A program made the translations under genes and the position numbers. Under the pieces are notes generated by a model, which was given only the letters and a program-made list of their open reading frames with translations, was not told the DNA's origin and made no database searches. A stretch of DNA of 64,000 bases, taken from assembly GCA_965226925.1 (NCBI GenBank), contig CBDDEN010000011.1, positions 1,054,001-1,118,000 of the forward strand. Direction: 5' to 3'. Positions 35,848 to 44,428 of the stretch are shown piece after piece. Positions within the stretch are counted from its first letter, which is position 1, and every line of letters starts with the position of its first letter. This stretch comes from CBDDCX01 sp965226925. GTDB lineage: Bacteria > Gemmatimonadota > Gemmatimonadetes > Longimicrobiales > Gaopeijiaceae.

Positions 35848-36834
35848 CTACCACCCGCCCTCGAAGCGGTACCCAATGAGCTTATACACCAGCTTGGCCA
35901 CCAGGAAGTCCGGAGCGTGCACTCCCGGAGTGGGAGCGAGCTCCACCACGTCGCATGCCACTACGGTTCTCTCACGAAACACACGCCTCAGGAATCGAAG
36001 GGTCCGATACCAGTCGCCCCCGCCCGGCTCGGGAGTTCCGGTGGAAGGCACGAGCGAAGGATCGAAGTAGTCGACGTCGAACGTCAAATAAACCGGATCG
36101 CCCAGGGCCGACAGCGCACGATCCATCCAGGCGTCATCCTCCCACATCTCGTCCGCCCAAATGAGCGTGACCCCCTCGTTTCGGTCGGCCACCTCGACCT
36201 CTTCCTCGCTGACGCCCCTGACTCCGACCGAAACCAGATCCGCCACATCGAGTACCCGAGCCATTGCGCAGGCGTGCGAGTGGGCCGACCCCTCGAACTC
36301 GGCCCGCAGATCCGCATGGGCGTCGAGTTGAAGCACGCTCAGCCGCCCGACCCGTGCGGCTTGGGCCCGGATGGCCGGGGTGGAAACGGAGTGCTCTCCG
36401 CCGAGCATGACCAGGAAGCGGTCCTGTACCACGTCGGCGACTCGGGAATACGCCGCCTCCAACTCGGCCATGGCGGCCGGTGCCCCGTCGCGGCTCAACT
36501 CGAGAGCCGGAAGCGTGTGAATCCCCATCGAAGACGGATCGATCCGGAGCTCCTGATCGTAGAGCTCGATGTACCGTGACGCCTCGACGATGGCTCCGGG
36601 CCCGCCCCGGGCACCGCCGCCGTAGCTGGTGGTCGTTTCATACGGAACCGGCAGGATCACGGCCTTGGACCCGCCGAAATGGCTCGCCGCCTCGTCGAGG
36701 CCAAGGAACGTGTGCGGTAGCTCCCACGGCAGGTCAGCAAGGCCCGGAGGCAGCGAGGCCCCGCTCCCCGAATCGCCCCGCGCCCCCAATCCCCGCCCGG
36801 GCGTCTCCACGGAACGACGGTTGGGCATGCTCAC
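35848..36834 (-). CDS. speB: Agmatinase / ureohydrolase family protein
   Basis: A 328-residue arginase-fold enzyme. The binuclear manganese ligands are visible: GGEHSVS (His), LDAHADLR (D-x-H-x-D), and FDVDYFDPS (D-x-D); SHACAMAR follows the substrate region. The N-terminal ILPVPYETTTSYGGGARGGP motif is the agmatinase/formimidoylglutamase-like layout. The gene begins one base after the pyruvoyl arginine decarboxylase stop, so the likely reaction is agmatine to putrescine plus urea. The first 35 residues (Gly/Ser-rich) are not conserved in the family; a later Met could be the true start. Confidence 0.92.
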   Translation of the reverse strand: MSMPNRRSVETPGRGLGARGDSGSGASLPPGLADLPWELPHTFLGLDEAASHFGGSKAVILPVPYETTTSYGGGARGGPGAIVEASRYIELYDQELRIDPSSMGIHTLPALELSRDGAPAAMAELEAAYSRVADVVQDRFLVMLGGEHSVSTPAIRAQAARVGRLSVLQLDAHADLRAEFEGSAHSHACAMARVLDVADLVSVGVRGVSEEEVEVADRNEGVTLIWADEMWEDDAWMDRALSALGDPVYLTFDVDYFDPSLVPSTGTPEPGGGDWYRTLRFLRRVFRERTVVACDVVELAPTPGVHAPDFLVAKLVYKLIGYRFEGGW

Positions 36835-36835
36835 G

Positions 36836-37396
36836 TCACCCGCACGAGACCGCGGCGGCGACGACCGTCACCCACGGTCCCTCTTCTGGCACTTCGGCAA
36901 CGATCGTGTGGTTCTGCGCGTTCACGACGTAGCCGGCGAGCCTCCACTGCTCCTTCCGCTCATCCCAGGCCTCGTCCATATCGAACGGGGCCCCGAGGAC
37001 GGTGGCCAGCATCTGTGCCGCCAGGTCCTCGGCGTAATCCCCCATCGACTCCGCCGACTGCCCGAAGGCATGATGTTCCGAGATGTAACCATACCGGTCT
37101 CTGTCGGCCGGTAGCGCCAGCCCGACAGACACACCGACACGCCTGCTCGGTTCGTTCGAGCAGGCCTGGCTCAAGACGGCGAAGACCACCTGCCCCGGCT
37201 TCAACTGGCTTACACCCTGGTCGCGCTCCAGGATCTCGCACTGTGGCGGAAAGATGGACGAGATGGAGACGAGGTTGTATTGCGCGATGCTCGCGTCACG
37301 AAGCGCGAGCTCGAAGCTGGTCAGCTTTTCGCGATGGGTACCAACGCCCGCGGTGAAAAACATCTGCTGCGGGACGAGGTTCTTACCTTGGAACAC
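36836..37396 (-). CDS. pdaD: Pyruvoyl-dependent arginine decarboxylase
   Basis: A 186-residue proenzyme. The motif NLVSISSIFPP contains the Ser-Ser pair (46-47 in my numbering) where self-cleavage creates the pyruvoyl group, matching the archaeal/chlamydial PvlArgDC family; FFTAGVGTHREKL at the N-terminus also matches. It should convert arginine to agmatine. The frame is open to 37678, but GTG 37396 has GGGAG at 8-base spacing and yields VFQGKNLVPQQMFFTAG, so I start there; ATG 37363 is the alternative. It is followed directly by speB, making a two-step arginine to putrescine unit. Confidence 0.9.
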   Translation of the reverse strand: MFQGKNLVPQQMFFTAGVGTHREKLTSFELALRDASIAQYNLVSISSIFPPQCEILERDQGVSQLKPGQVVFAVLSQACSNEPSRRVGVSVGLALPADRDRYGYISEHHAFGQSAESMGDYAEDLAAQMLATVLGAPFDMDEAWDERKEQWRLAGYVVNAQNHTIVAEVPEEGPWVTVVAAAVSCG

Positions 37397-37442
37397 GGGG
37401 CGATCTCCCGGGAAGAGGGGGCGTGGGGGTGTAGAGGACCCG

Positions 37443-37943
37443 CTAAAGGGTCTCGATGGGGCACGCCAGCCCTTCTGGCGTGAGTACGATTCCGGCCTCG
37501 GAGCACTCCCGGCACAGGCCGTATATCTCCAGCCTGTGGTGGGCGGGGCGAAAGCCGTGCAGGGCCGTCGCCATGGCCTCGATCCGGTGAATATCCGGAC
37601 TCTGAAACTCGAGGACCTTTCCGCAATGGAGGCAGATGAGGTGCTCATGGATCGGTTCCGGCGACAGACGGTGCTCATACCGCTTGAATCCCTCTCCGAA
37701 GTCGTGCTCGGCCACGAGCTTGCTCTTCACGAGAAGGTCCAACGTCCGATAGATGGTCGCCTTTCCGATGCGCTGCCCCGTGGAACGAAGCACCCGCTCG
37801 ATCTCGTCGACTGAGAGGTGCTCGTCGGAGCCGAAGACGACCTTCGCCACGGCTTCACGTTGATGCGTGACGGGCAGACCCTGTTCCTTCAGATAACGTC
37901 CGAAGAGCCGAACGAATCGGGACGGGCTATTGAGCGTTTTCAC
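37443..37943 (-). CDS. fur: Fur-family transcriptional regulator
   Basis: A 166-residue Fur-like repressor: winged-helix segment (GLPVTHQREAVAKVVF, SVDEIERVL, KATIYRTLDLLVKSKLV) then the dimer domain with EPIHEHLICLHCGKVLEF and CREC zinc cysteines. Could be Fur (iron), Zur (zinc) or PerR-like; HEHLICLHCGKV is the common Fur form, so iron is the first guess. The start is GTG 37943, overlapping the stop of the 139-residue unknown (GTGA). The pdaD gene begins 46 bases downstream. Confidence 0.9.
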   Translation of the reverse strand: MKTLNSPSRFVRLFGRYLKEQGLPVTHQREAVAKVVFGSDEHLSVDEIERVLRSTGQRIGKATIYRTLDLLVKSKLVAEHDFGEGFKRYEHRLSPEPIHEHLICLHCGKVLEFQSPDIHRIEAMATALHGFRPAHHRLEIYGLCRECSEAGIVLTPEGLACPIETL

Positions 37944-38359
37944 GGTTCCGTGTTCTCCAGGAGTGACGGATCGAATTCGTCCATGAACGCCCGAAATTTC
38001 TCGGGGTCACCGGCGATCTCGACCGTCCTGGGCTCACCGAGATCGACCTCGCTTCTGCGCACCACCCCCGTCATGACGCGTGGAAGCCGATCGGGCGGCG
38101 CCTCACCTTCCTCGGCCATCCCAGCGTCCACGGTCAACCTGGTGCCCGATCTCTCCGCTGTATACTGAGCCGTGTAGAGGCGCCGCGCGCCTCCGTCCGC
38201 AAAGCAGCTGGCGGCGACGAGCCCCCACTCCTTTCGTCCGCGAATCAGCGGCGGGAAGACCCAAAGGCGGTCGATCTCCCCTTCGCCGAGGCTGCGAGCG
38301 ACAAGCTGTAGCGTCCGCGGAATGGCCTCGGGCACTCCCGGACCACGATTATCCTTCAC
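37940..38359 (-). CDS. Conserved-looking hypothetical protein upstream of fur
   Basis: A 139-residue protein from GTG 38359, preceded by GGAGG at 6-base spacing; the frame continues to 38569 but has no coding character there. Visible features: a VPEAIPRTLQLVARSLGEGEIDRLWVFPPLI opening (shown for context at 8-38), KEWGLVAASCFA, and an acidic C-terminus. I do not recognise the family. It resembles proteins I would expect to be lineage-specific. It is coupled to fur by a GTGA overlap and follows the NrnA-like gene after 76 bases. Confidence 0.72.
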   Translation of the reverse strand: MKDNRGPGVPEAIPRTLQLVARSLGEGEIDRLWVFPPLIRGRKEWGLVAASCFADGGARRLYTAQYTAERSGTRLTVDAGMAEEGEAPPDRLPRVMTGVVRRSEVDLGEPRTVEIAGDPEKFRAFMDEFDPSLLENTEP

Positions 38360-38435
38360 CCGGTGCCTCCACGTTAGGTGCCTCTGAAACGGCGTCGTCG
38401 TGAGCGCCGTCCATCCGCCCGTCGCCGCCCATATC

Positions 38436-39473
38436 TTACCGCTCACCGTCCAGTAGCTCCACGGCGGCGATGGTCGCGGCAACCACGTCGCCGCGCACCC
38501 GCTCCAATTCTCCCTCGATGAGCGCCCCGGAAGCGCGCACATGACCGCCACCGCCGAACCTACGGGCAAGCTCGTTCACGTCCACCTCACCGTTGGAGCG
38601 GAACGACACCTTGATGCCACCCTTCGTGACGCTGCGGAACAGGAGGCCCACCTCGACCCCTTCCACCTCACGCGGGTAGTCCACTAGCCCCTCGATATCG
38701 TCGGCCGTAGCGCCCAGCCTCTCGTAGGCCTCGGAGGGTATGGTCATCCACGCGACTCGGGACTCCGCGTCGACCTCGAGCTCTCCGAGCGCACTCTGAA
38801 GTAGCCTCAGCCTGCGATGGGGAGAGCTTCCGTAGACCCGGCGATAGGCCACCTCGGGATTCACACCGCGCCGCACCAGATCGGCCGCGATGTCGTGGCT
38901 GGCCGGGGTGGAGTTGCTGAAACGAAACGAGCCCGTGTCGGTCAGGATCGCCACGTATAGGGCCAGATCTGAAGAGGACGGCCACGGCCCTCCGGTTGCC
39001 AAGATGATGTCGAACACGAGCTCGCCGGTGGCACAAGCCGTGGGGTCGCGAAAGGACACGCCCGGAATCGGTTGATCGCCCGCGGGATGGTGGTCTACGA
39101 CTACGGTCGCGAGTCCTTCGATGAGCGGTCTTACGCGTCCGATGCGTGGGACCTCGCCGGTATCGAGTACCACGGCCGCGTCCGCCGAGTCACAGAGATC
39201 CCGAGTCGCGGGGTCCCCCGGATCCACGACCCACGCTTCATCGGGGACGACGAAGGCGAGAGACTTCGGTACGGGGGTCGGATTCACGATGTAGGCCTGG
39301 GTGCCTCTGGCGCGCAACCAGGCGGCCAGAGCGATCTCGGAGCCAAGACCGTCCCCGTCCGAGTTGATGTGGGTGGTGAGAATGGCCATCTCCCTACCCT
39401 CCAACGCGTCCAGCACGGCGGCTACATCCGAGGATCTGGACGTTGGAGTCTGGTAGGCCATAGAGACGATCAT
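38436..39473 (-). CDS. nrnA: DHH-family phosphoesterase (NrnA-like oligoribonuclease / PAP phosphatase)
   Basis: A 345-residue DHH/DHHA1 protein. Motifs: NSDGDGLGSEIALA (metal), LDTGEVPRIG, VVDHHPAGD (the DHH motif), ILTDTGSFRFSNS and the DHHA1 RFGGGGHVRASG. It should degrade nanoRNA and/or remove the 3'-phosphate from pAp. Start ATG 39473, with ATG 39461 (MAYQTP) as an alternative. A perfect 7-bp hairpin lies directly upstream of 39473 and would hide the ribosome-binding site. The unknown gene and fur follow. Confidence 0.91.
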   Translation of the reverse strand: MIVSMAYQTPTSRSSDVAAVLDALEGREMAILTTHINSDGDGLGSEIALAAWLRARGTQAYIVNPTPVPKSLAFVVPDEAWVVDPGDPATRDLCDSADAAVVLDTGEVPRIGRVRPLIEGLATVVVDHHPAGDQPIPGVSFRDPTACATGELVFDIILATGGPWPSSSDLALYVAILTDTGSFRFSNSTPASHDIAADLVRRGVNPEVAYRRVYGSSPHRRLRLLQSALGELEVDAESRVAWMTIPSEAYERLGATADDIEGLVDYPREVEGVEVGLLFRSVTKGGIKVSFRSNGEVDVNELARRFGGGGHVRASGALIEGELERVRGDVVAATIAAVELLDGER

Positions 39474-39474
39474 G

Positions 39475-39491
39475 AGAGGGCACGGCCCTCT
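39475..39491. repeat. Short perfect hairpin between the triple-fusion gene and nrnA
   Basis: AGAGGGC at 39475-39481 and its complement at 39485-39491 with a 3-base loop. It contains the last bases of the upstream stop codon and sits two bases before ATG 39473 of nrnA. It could regulate translation of nrnA from that start, or simply be an intercistronic element. Confidence 0.4.
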
Positions 39492-41379
39492 ATTCCGAGA
39501 AGGGTAGTCGCTTTCGCACCTTGGCCCAAGTCGAGGCCAGGTGCACCGACCAGGGTGTGGTTACTCCCCTGACACGCGAACCCGCCAGGGCCTCCAACAG
39601 GGCCGCCGGCTCATTCGGGTGATCCGTCACCTCCACGAATCCACCCGCCACCTCGCCCACCGTGTGAGCATCGGAGCCGGCTCCCCTGGCCTTGGCCCAA
39701 CGGGCCGCCAACTCCTCCCCTGGCTCATTCAGCCTACCCGGATGAAGTCGCGCGTTGAAAACCTCGACCACATCGACCAACGGAGCAAGCTCTTCGGCGT
39801 ATCGGCCGGACGCGCCCTTGCCGCCCGCGTAGGGGTGCGGAAGGTAGACGATGCCTCCCTGCTCATGGACGAGTCGGCATACCTCCGGTGCGGATGTCCC
39901 CTTCGGGATCTCCTCCACCAGGTACAGGCCGATGAGGTCGATACCCTCGGCCGTCTTCACCTCTTCGCCGGGAATCACCGTTTCCGGGAAGGCCTTTGCC
40001 ATCTCCAACGCCACGCCCAGACGGTTGTGGTCGGTGATGGCTATGCGTTGCACACCCCTCTCCTTCGCCGCCTCGATCACGCGCATGGGATCGGAGAGAC
40101 AGTCGAAGGAGGCGCTCGTGTGAAGGTGCATGTCGATCCGAATGTGACCGGAGGATAGCCCGGGGCCGGCTTGAGCGTCGATGCGGATCTGATCCAGCAG
40201 GTCGCCGGCGGCGGACTGTAACTCAGCCAACGTGCCCTCGTTGCTCAGCACATAGTCCGCCCGATCACGCTTGAGGGCGGGATCCATCTGGCTGGCCATG
40301 ATCCCGCGGGCCTGCTCCTCATCGAGTCCACGCGAATCGATGAGTCGGGTCAGCCGCACACTCTCGGAGGCGTCCACGAGGACGGTGAAGTCGACGTCGC
40401 GCTCTAGACCTGCCTCGAACAGTAGGGGCACCTCGGAAATGGTAAGAGAGACCCTCTCGCTGAAGCGCTTCCGCATCCAGCGGTCGCAGAGAACCCATAT
40501 GCGTGGGTGGAGAATCGCTTCAAGGGTCCCCCGCGCCTCCTCGTCCCGAAACACCAATGCTCCCAGCGCGGACCGATCGAGCGATCCGTCGTCCTTCAGG
40601 ATCCCCCGTCCAAACGCTTCAACGACCGCGGCGAGGCCCGGACTTCCCGGCTCCACCGCCTGGCGGGCCAGCAAGTCCGCGCTGACCACCGGAACCCCCT
40701 CGCCACCCCAGAACCCCGCGACCGCCGACTTGCCCGACGCCACATTGCCCGTCAGGCCGACGACGACCAGCGGGAGAGGGCTCGGGGCGCTGAACACGCG
40801 ACCCTTCACCGCCAAGAGCGCCACTGCCGTGACGGCGGCCAAGAGAGCCACCCATCCCAGGCCCAGGAGGTCCACACCGACCTGCCAACCGCGGGCCGCG
40901 CCGTACGCAAACCCCAAGCTCAAGAAGCCCCATCCGGCGACCCCGAGGAGGTCGAATACCAGGAAGCTCCGGTAGCTCAGGCGCGTCGAGCCGGCCGCCA
41001 GGGGCATGAGCGTGCGAGCGAATAGGATCAGGCGAGCGAGGGTAATGGAGAGCACTCCGCGACGCTCGAACAGGGCGGAAGCCCGATCCTGGTGGCGTCG
41101 GGCGCTCCTGGCGAGCAGCCCGCTCCCGCGCATCACCCGCTTGCCGCCGTAACGCCCGATCATGAATCCAAAGGAGTCGCCGAGGGCGGCACCCACCAAC
41201 GCGTAGATCACGACGGCCGTGAAGCTGAAATGCCCCTCCAGGGCGAACGCGGCGGCCACGATGATGGTGGGTCCGGCCGGGAGGAGCAGTCCGATGACCA
41301 GAGCGGTCTCTAACATGACCATGACCCCTACCAAGAGCGGACCGTAGACGGTCAGGTGGGTCGCGATCCACTCGATCAT
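39490..41379 (-). CDS. Triple fusion: DedA membrane domain, dephospho-CoA kinase, PHP phosphoesterase
   Basis: A 629-residue protein in one uninterrupted frame. Residues 1-195 are a DedA/SNARE-associated membrane domain: LLLPAGPTIIVAA, GDSFGFMIGRYGGKRV and FARTLMPLAAGSTRLSYRSF. Residues 203-400 are a full dephospho-CoA kinase: P-loop GLTGNVASGKS at 208-218, VVSADLLARQAV, ILHPRIW and VPLLFEAGLE. Residues 413-629 are a PHP domain: DMHLHTSAS, ITDHNRLG, PGEEV, LPHPYAG and GSDAH. The kinase would do the last step of CoA synthesis, DedA moves lipid carriers, and PHP domains hydrolyse phosphates. The three jobs have no obvious link. A CoaE absent elsewhere would make this essential. Confidence 0.85.
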   Translation of the reverse strand: MIEWIATHLTVYGPLLVGVMVMLETALVIGLLLPAGPTIIVAAAFALEGHFSFTAVVIYALVGAALGDSFGFMIGRYGGKRVMRGSGLLARSARRHQDRASALFERRGVLSITLARLILFARTLMPLAAGSTRLSYRSFLVFDLLGVAGWGFLSLGFAYGAARGWQVGVDLLGLGWVALLAAVTAVALLAVKGRVFSAPSPLPLVVVGLTGNVASGKSAVAGFWGGEGVPVVSADLLARQAVEPGSPGLAAVVEAFGRGILKDDGSLDRSALGALVFRDEEARGTLEAILHPRIWVLCDRWMRKRFSERVSLTISEVPLLFEAGLERDVDFTVLVDASESVRLTRLIDSRGLDEEQARGIMASQMDPALKRDRADYVLSNEGTLAELQSAAGDLLDQIRIDAQAGPGLSSGHIRIDMHLHTSASFDCLSDPMRVIEAAKERGVQRIAITDHNRLGVALEMAKAFPETVIPGEEVKTAEGIDLIGLYLVEEIPKGTSAPEVCRLVHEQGGIVYLPHPYAGGKGASGRYAEELAPLVDVVEVFNARLHPGRLNEPGEELAARWAKARGAGSDAHTVGEVAGGFVEVTDHPNEPAALLEALAGSRVRGVTTPWSVHLASTWAKVRKRLPFSE

Positions 41380-41426
41380 GGCGAGGGAATCACCGGGTCA
41401 GGGTTCGTGCGGCCGGGGTGGACCCA

Positions 41427-41798
41427 CTAGAACGGGCGATGCTTCGAAATACGGAGGTCGTCGTCGTTCCCCTGCAGCCCGTCGGGCCCGAAGGACTGGA
41501 TCGCGAAAGAGTCGGCCCACGACTGGTAGCTGTAGAATCGTCCCCACGGATCGGTACCACCGCCCCCGGAGAAGTTGGTCTCCAGCCACGTACTCCACTC
41601 GCGACGGCCGACCAAACGGTAAGTCTCACGGGCCTGCAGCCTCACGGCTCGCGAGAGGTCCTCCATCTCTCGTTCGGCATTCCAGACGAGAACGGGTTGG
41701 AGTACCGGCATGGCCTCATCGATGATCATCTGTCGGCTGTCCGGGAAGTACAGCGCGGCGACGAAGCCGAGTACGATCATCAGAACGAGCTTGCTCAC
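41427..41798 (-). CDS. Small GspG-like protein with an N-terminal membrane helix
   Basis: A 123-residue protein starting at GTG 41798. A hydrophobic N-terminal segment (LVLMIVLGFVAALYF) is followed by a short helix, then TDPWGRFYSYQ...FAIQSFGPDGLQGNDDDLR, which matches the C-terminal calcium-site region of type II secretion major pseudopilins (GspG). The prepilin peptidase site (G-F-T-L-x-E) is absent, so it is either a non-processed relative or a protein that copied that domain. It follows the 93-residue unknown by a GTGA overlap and precedes the triple-fusion gene. Confidence 0.7.
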   Translation of the reverse strand: MSKLVLMIVLGFVAALYFPDSRQMIIDEAMPVLQPVLVWNAEREMEDLSRAVRLQARETYRLVGRREWSTWLETNFSGGGGTDPWGRFYSYQSWADSFAIQSFGPDGLQGNDDDLRISKHRPF

Positions 41799-42076
41799 GG
41801 CGATGTCTTCACTTTCATACGCCTCCGCATCTCAGAGCCCCACCGGACATACCGTTCCAACTCATCCACCGGCGGCACCGCCTCCGCATCCCCGTATGCG
41901 GTCTCCATTCGCCATCTCATGTAGTCTCGGGGCGGAATAGGGAGGAACGGGGGCCTCAAGTACCATCGATTTGCCCGAAAAGCCCACGCCGTGCCCAGGA
42001 GTCCCGGAACGAGCGAAGGCCTTCTCAAGGCTGACTTTGTCATCCGTGTATATATCGATCCCAACCGGATTCTCAC
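41795..42076 (-). CDS. Hypothetical protein, about 82-93 residues
   Basis: A small basic protein. The start may be GTG 42076 or ATG 42043 (MTKSALRRPSLVPGLLG). It has a short Leu/Ala segment (SLVPGLLGTAWAFRA) and a Pro-rich stretch LRPPFLPIPPRDYMRWR, then ends in Arg/Lys-rich RRRMKVKTSP. I do not recognise it. The GTGA overlap with the GspG-like gene suggests it is real and co-translated. Confidence 0.6.
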   Translation of the reverse strand: MRIRLGSIYTRMTKSALRRPSLVPGLLGTAWAFRANRWYLRPPFLPIPPRDYMRWRMETAYGDAEAVPPVDELERYVRWGSEMRRRMKVKTSP

Positions 42077-42270
42077 GGTAGCGGAGCCGTTAGAAATGCT
42101 TCCGTAAACATTTGATATCCGAATCTACCGGCCCCGCCGAACGAATTCAACGATGATCGTAGCGGCCAAGTTCCTCTCGCCCACCCGAGAAAGCGCGGAT
42201 TCTCTGGGATAGGTGGCCATTTCACGGTCGTTCGGCTAAGGTGTTTTCTCGCCGAACCCGGGAGTTCAGA

Positions 42271-44355
42271 GTGGCTAATCGTCTGGCTCGAGAGAGCAGC
42301 CCCTACCTACAGCAGCACGCCGAAAACCCGGTGGACTGGTACCCGTGGGGCGAGGAGGCCCTCGCCCAGGCTCGGGAGCGGGACGTGCCTATACTCCTTT
42401 CCATCGGCTATTCGGCATGCCACTGGTGCCATGTCATGGAAAAGGAGTCGTTCGAGGATCCCGCGACGGCCGAGGTGATGAACCAGGGGTTCGTGAACAT
42501 CAAGGTGGACCGAGAGGAGAGGCCCGACATCGACTCGGTCTACATGCGGGCCGTGCAGGCCATGTCGGGCCAAGGGGGGTGGCCACTCACGGCGTTTCTC
42601 ACTCCCGAGGGCGAGCCCTTCTACGGCGGGACCTACTTTCCACCCGAGCCGCGGCACGGATTACCGTCTTTCCGGCAGATCCTCGGCGCAATCCAGAACG
42701 CATACGGAGAACGCCGCGACGAAGTGACCAAGAACGCAGGCGAGCTTCAGGGCATCCTCTTGCGCAGTACGGCAGAGGCGGGCGAAGGACCGATGACTCG
42801 CGACGGAGAGAAGCTCGAGGGCGCCGACCTCGTCGAACACGCCTATCGCCACCTCGCCTCTCGATTCGACCCTACGCACGGCGGATTCGGAGGCGCGCCC
42901 AAGTTCCCGCAACCCGTGACCCTCGAGCTGATTCTGAGATTCCATGCCCGAACCGGAGACGACCACGCCCTGAGCATGGTCACTCACACGCTCCGCAAGA
43001 TGGCCCGCGGGGGCATGCACGACCAACTGGGGGGTGGTTTCCATCGATACTCGGTGGACGCCCGCTGGCTGGTGCCACACTTCGAGAAGATGCTGTACGA
43101 CAACGCGCTGCTCGCGAGGGTCTACCTGAACGCCTTTCAGGTCACCGGAGACGGGGACCTGCGCGAGGTGGCCGAACGGACCCTGGACCATCTGCTTAGA
43201 GACCTGCGCGACCCGGCCGGGGGCTTCTACTCGGCCCTCGACGCCGACTCGGAGGGCGAGGAGGGCGTCTTCTACGTGTGGACCCCGGAGCAGGTTCGGG
43301 CTGTGCTGGGCAGTGACGCCGCGTCTCTGTTCGCCCGTTGTTACGACGTCAGCGATGCCGGAAATTTCGAGGGAAGGAGCATACTCCACCTCCCGCACGA
43401 CCTCGAGGCGGTGGCTCGAATCGAGGGCCTGGAGCCGGACGCGCTTCGTGCGCAGTTGCGCGAGTCGGGTAATTTGTTGATCGAGGCGCGAGATCGTCGG
43501 GAACCCCCGTTCCGTGACGAGAAGGTGCTGGCGAGTTGGAACGGCTTGGCGATCAGGGCTCTGGCCGAGGCCGGAGGTGCGCTGGATCGCGAGAGTTACG
43601 TGGAGGCGGCCGTGTCCGCGCTAGGATTCGTGCTCACCGAGATGAGGCGAGACGATCGTTTGCTCCGGTCGTACAAGGACGGTGAAGCCCGTATCGACGC
43701 CTTCCTCGAGGACTACGGCGCCGTCGGCAACGCGTTGGTGACCGTCTACGATGTCACGCTCGATCCGCACTGGCTGGAAGAGATCGCTTGGATCACATCG
43801 CGCATGATCGAGCTCTTCTGGCATGAGGACGACAGCGTCTTCTACGACGCACCGGTCGATGGCGAGAGGTTGATCATTCGTCCCCGAGATATCATGGACA
43901 ACGCCACGCCGTCGGGGAACTCCCTGGCGGTGGAGCTCCTGCTCAGAACAGCCCACCTGTTCGGAGAAGAGCGCCATCAGGACATCGCAGCGCGCGTTCT
44001 CGAGCGTGAGGCGGGGTCGCTAGCCCGATTCCCAGCCGGGTTCGGACGACTCCTCTCGGCCCTGGATCGCACCGTCGCCGGGCCGGTCGAGATCGCAATC
44101 GTCGGAGAGAGGGACGACAAGGAGACCCGCGCGCTGCTCCGAGCGGCGCTAGCGCCGTACATTCCAAACCGAACGCTGGCGGGGGTCGCACCCGGAGAGG
44201 TCTTGGGCCGCGCCATTCCGCTCTTGGTGGACCGAGGCGCCCTGGGCGGCAAACCCACGGCGTATGTTTGCGAGGGGTACTCGTGTCGGGCACCGGTTAC
44301 CGACCCGGAGGCCTTGTCGGCGCAACTGCATGCCCGAACGCGACAGCGAGAATAG
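42271..44355 (+). CDS. YyaL/spermatogenesis-associated protein 20-like thioredoxin-domain protein (DUF255)
   Basis: About 694 residues from GTG 42271, behind GGGAG; the frame starts at GTG 42241 without such a site. The N-terminal DUF255 thioredoxin-like domain has NPVDWYPWGEEAL, SIGYSACHWCHVMEKESFED, VDREERPDID and GGWPLTAFLTPEG. The rest is an alpha/alpha barrel like N-acylglucosamine 2-epimerases: HPHFEKMLYDNA-type WLVPHFEKMLYDNALL, EDYGAVG. This family is widespread, conserved and poorly understood. It stands alone between divergent and co-oriented neighbours. Confidence 0.91.
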   Translation: MANRLARESSPYLQQHAENPVDWYPWGEEALAQARERDVPILLSIGYSACHWCHVMEKESFEDPATAEVMNQGFVNIKVDREERPDIDSVYMRAVQAMSGQGGWPLTAFLTPEGEPFYGGTYFPPEPRHGLPSFRQILGAIQNAYGERRDEVTKNAGELQGILLRSTAEAGEGPMTRDGEKLEGADLVEHAYRHLASRFDPTHGGFGGAPKFPQPVTLELILRFHARTGDDHALSMVTHTLRKMARGGMHDQLGGGFHRYSVDARWLVPHFEKMLYDNALLARVYLNAFQVTGDGDLREVAERTLDHLLRDLRDPAGGFYSALDADSEGEEGVFYVWTPEQVRAVLGSDAASLFARCYDVSDAGNFEGRSILHLPHDLEAVARIEGLEPDALRAQLRESGNLLIEARDRREPPFRDEKVLASWNGLAIRALAEAGGALDRESYVEAAVSALGFVLTEMRRDDRLLRSYKDGEARIDAFLEDYGAVGNALVTVYDVTLDPHWLEEIAWITSRMIELFWHEDDSVFYDAPVDGERLIIRPRDIMDNATPSGNSLAVELLLRTAHLFGEERHQDIAARVLEREAGSLARFPAGFGRLLSALDRTVAGPVEIAIVGERDDKETRALLRAALAPYIPNRTLAGVAPGEVLGRAIPLLVDRGALGGKPTAYVCEGYSCRAPVTDPEALSAQLHARTRQRE

Positions 44356-44428
44356 CACGATGCTCCTCTCCGATTCGACGTTTGGCTATGTTATGGGCTG
44401 TCCGACCGCACACCTATCCCGGGAATAG

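Noticed and set aside
42241..42270. Upstream GTG start of the YyaL-like gene
   Set aside because: GTG 42271 has the better ribosome-binding site and matches the family start (NRLARESSPYL).
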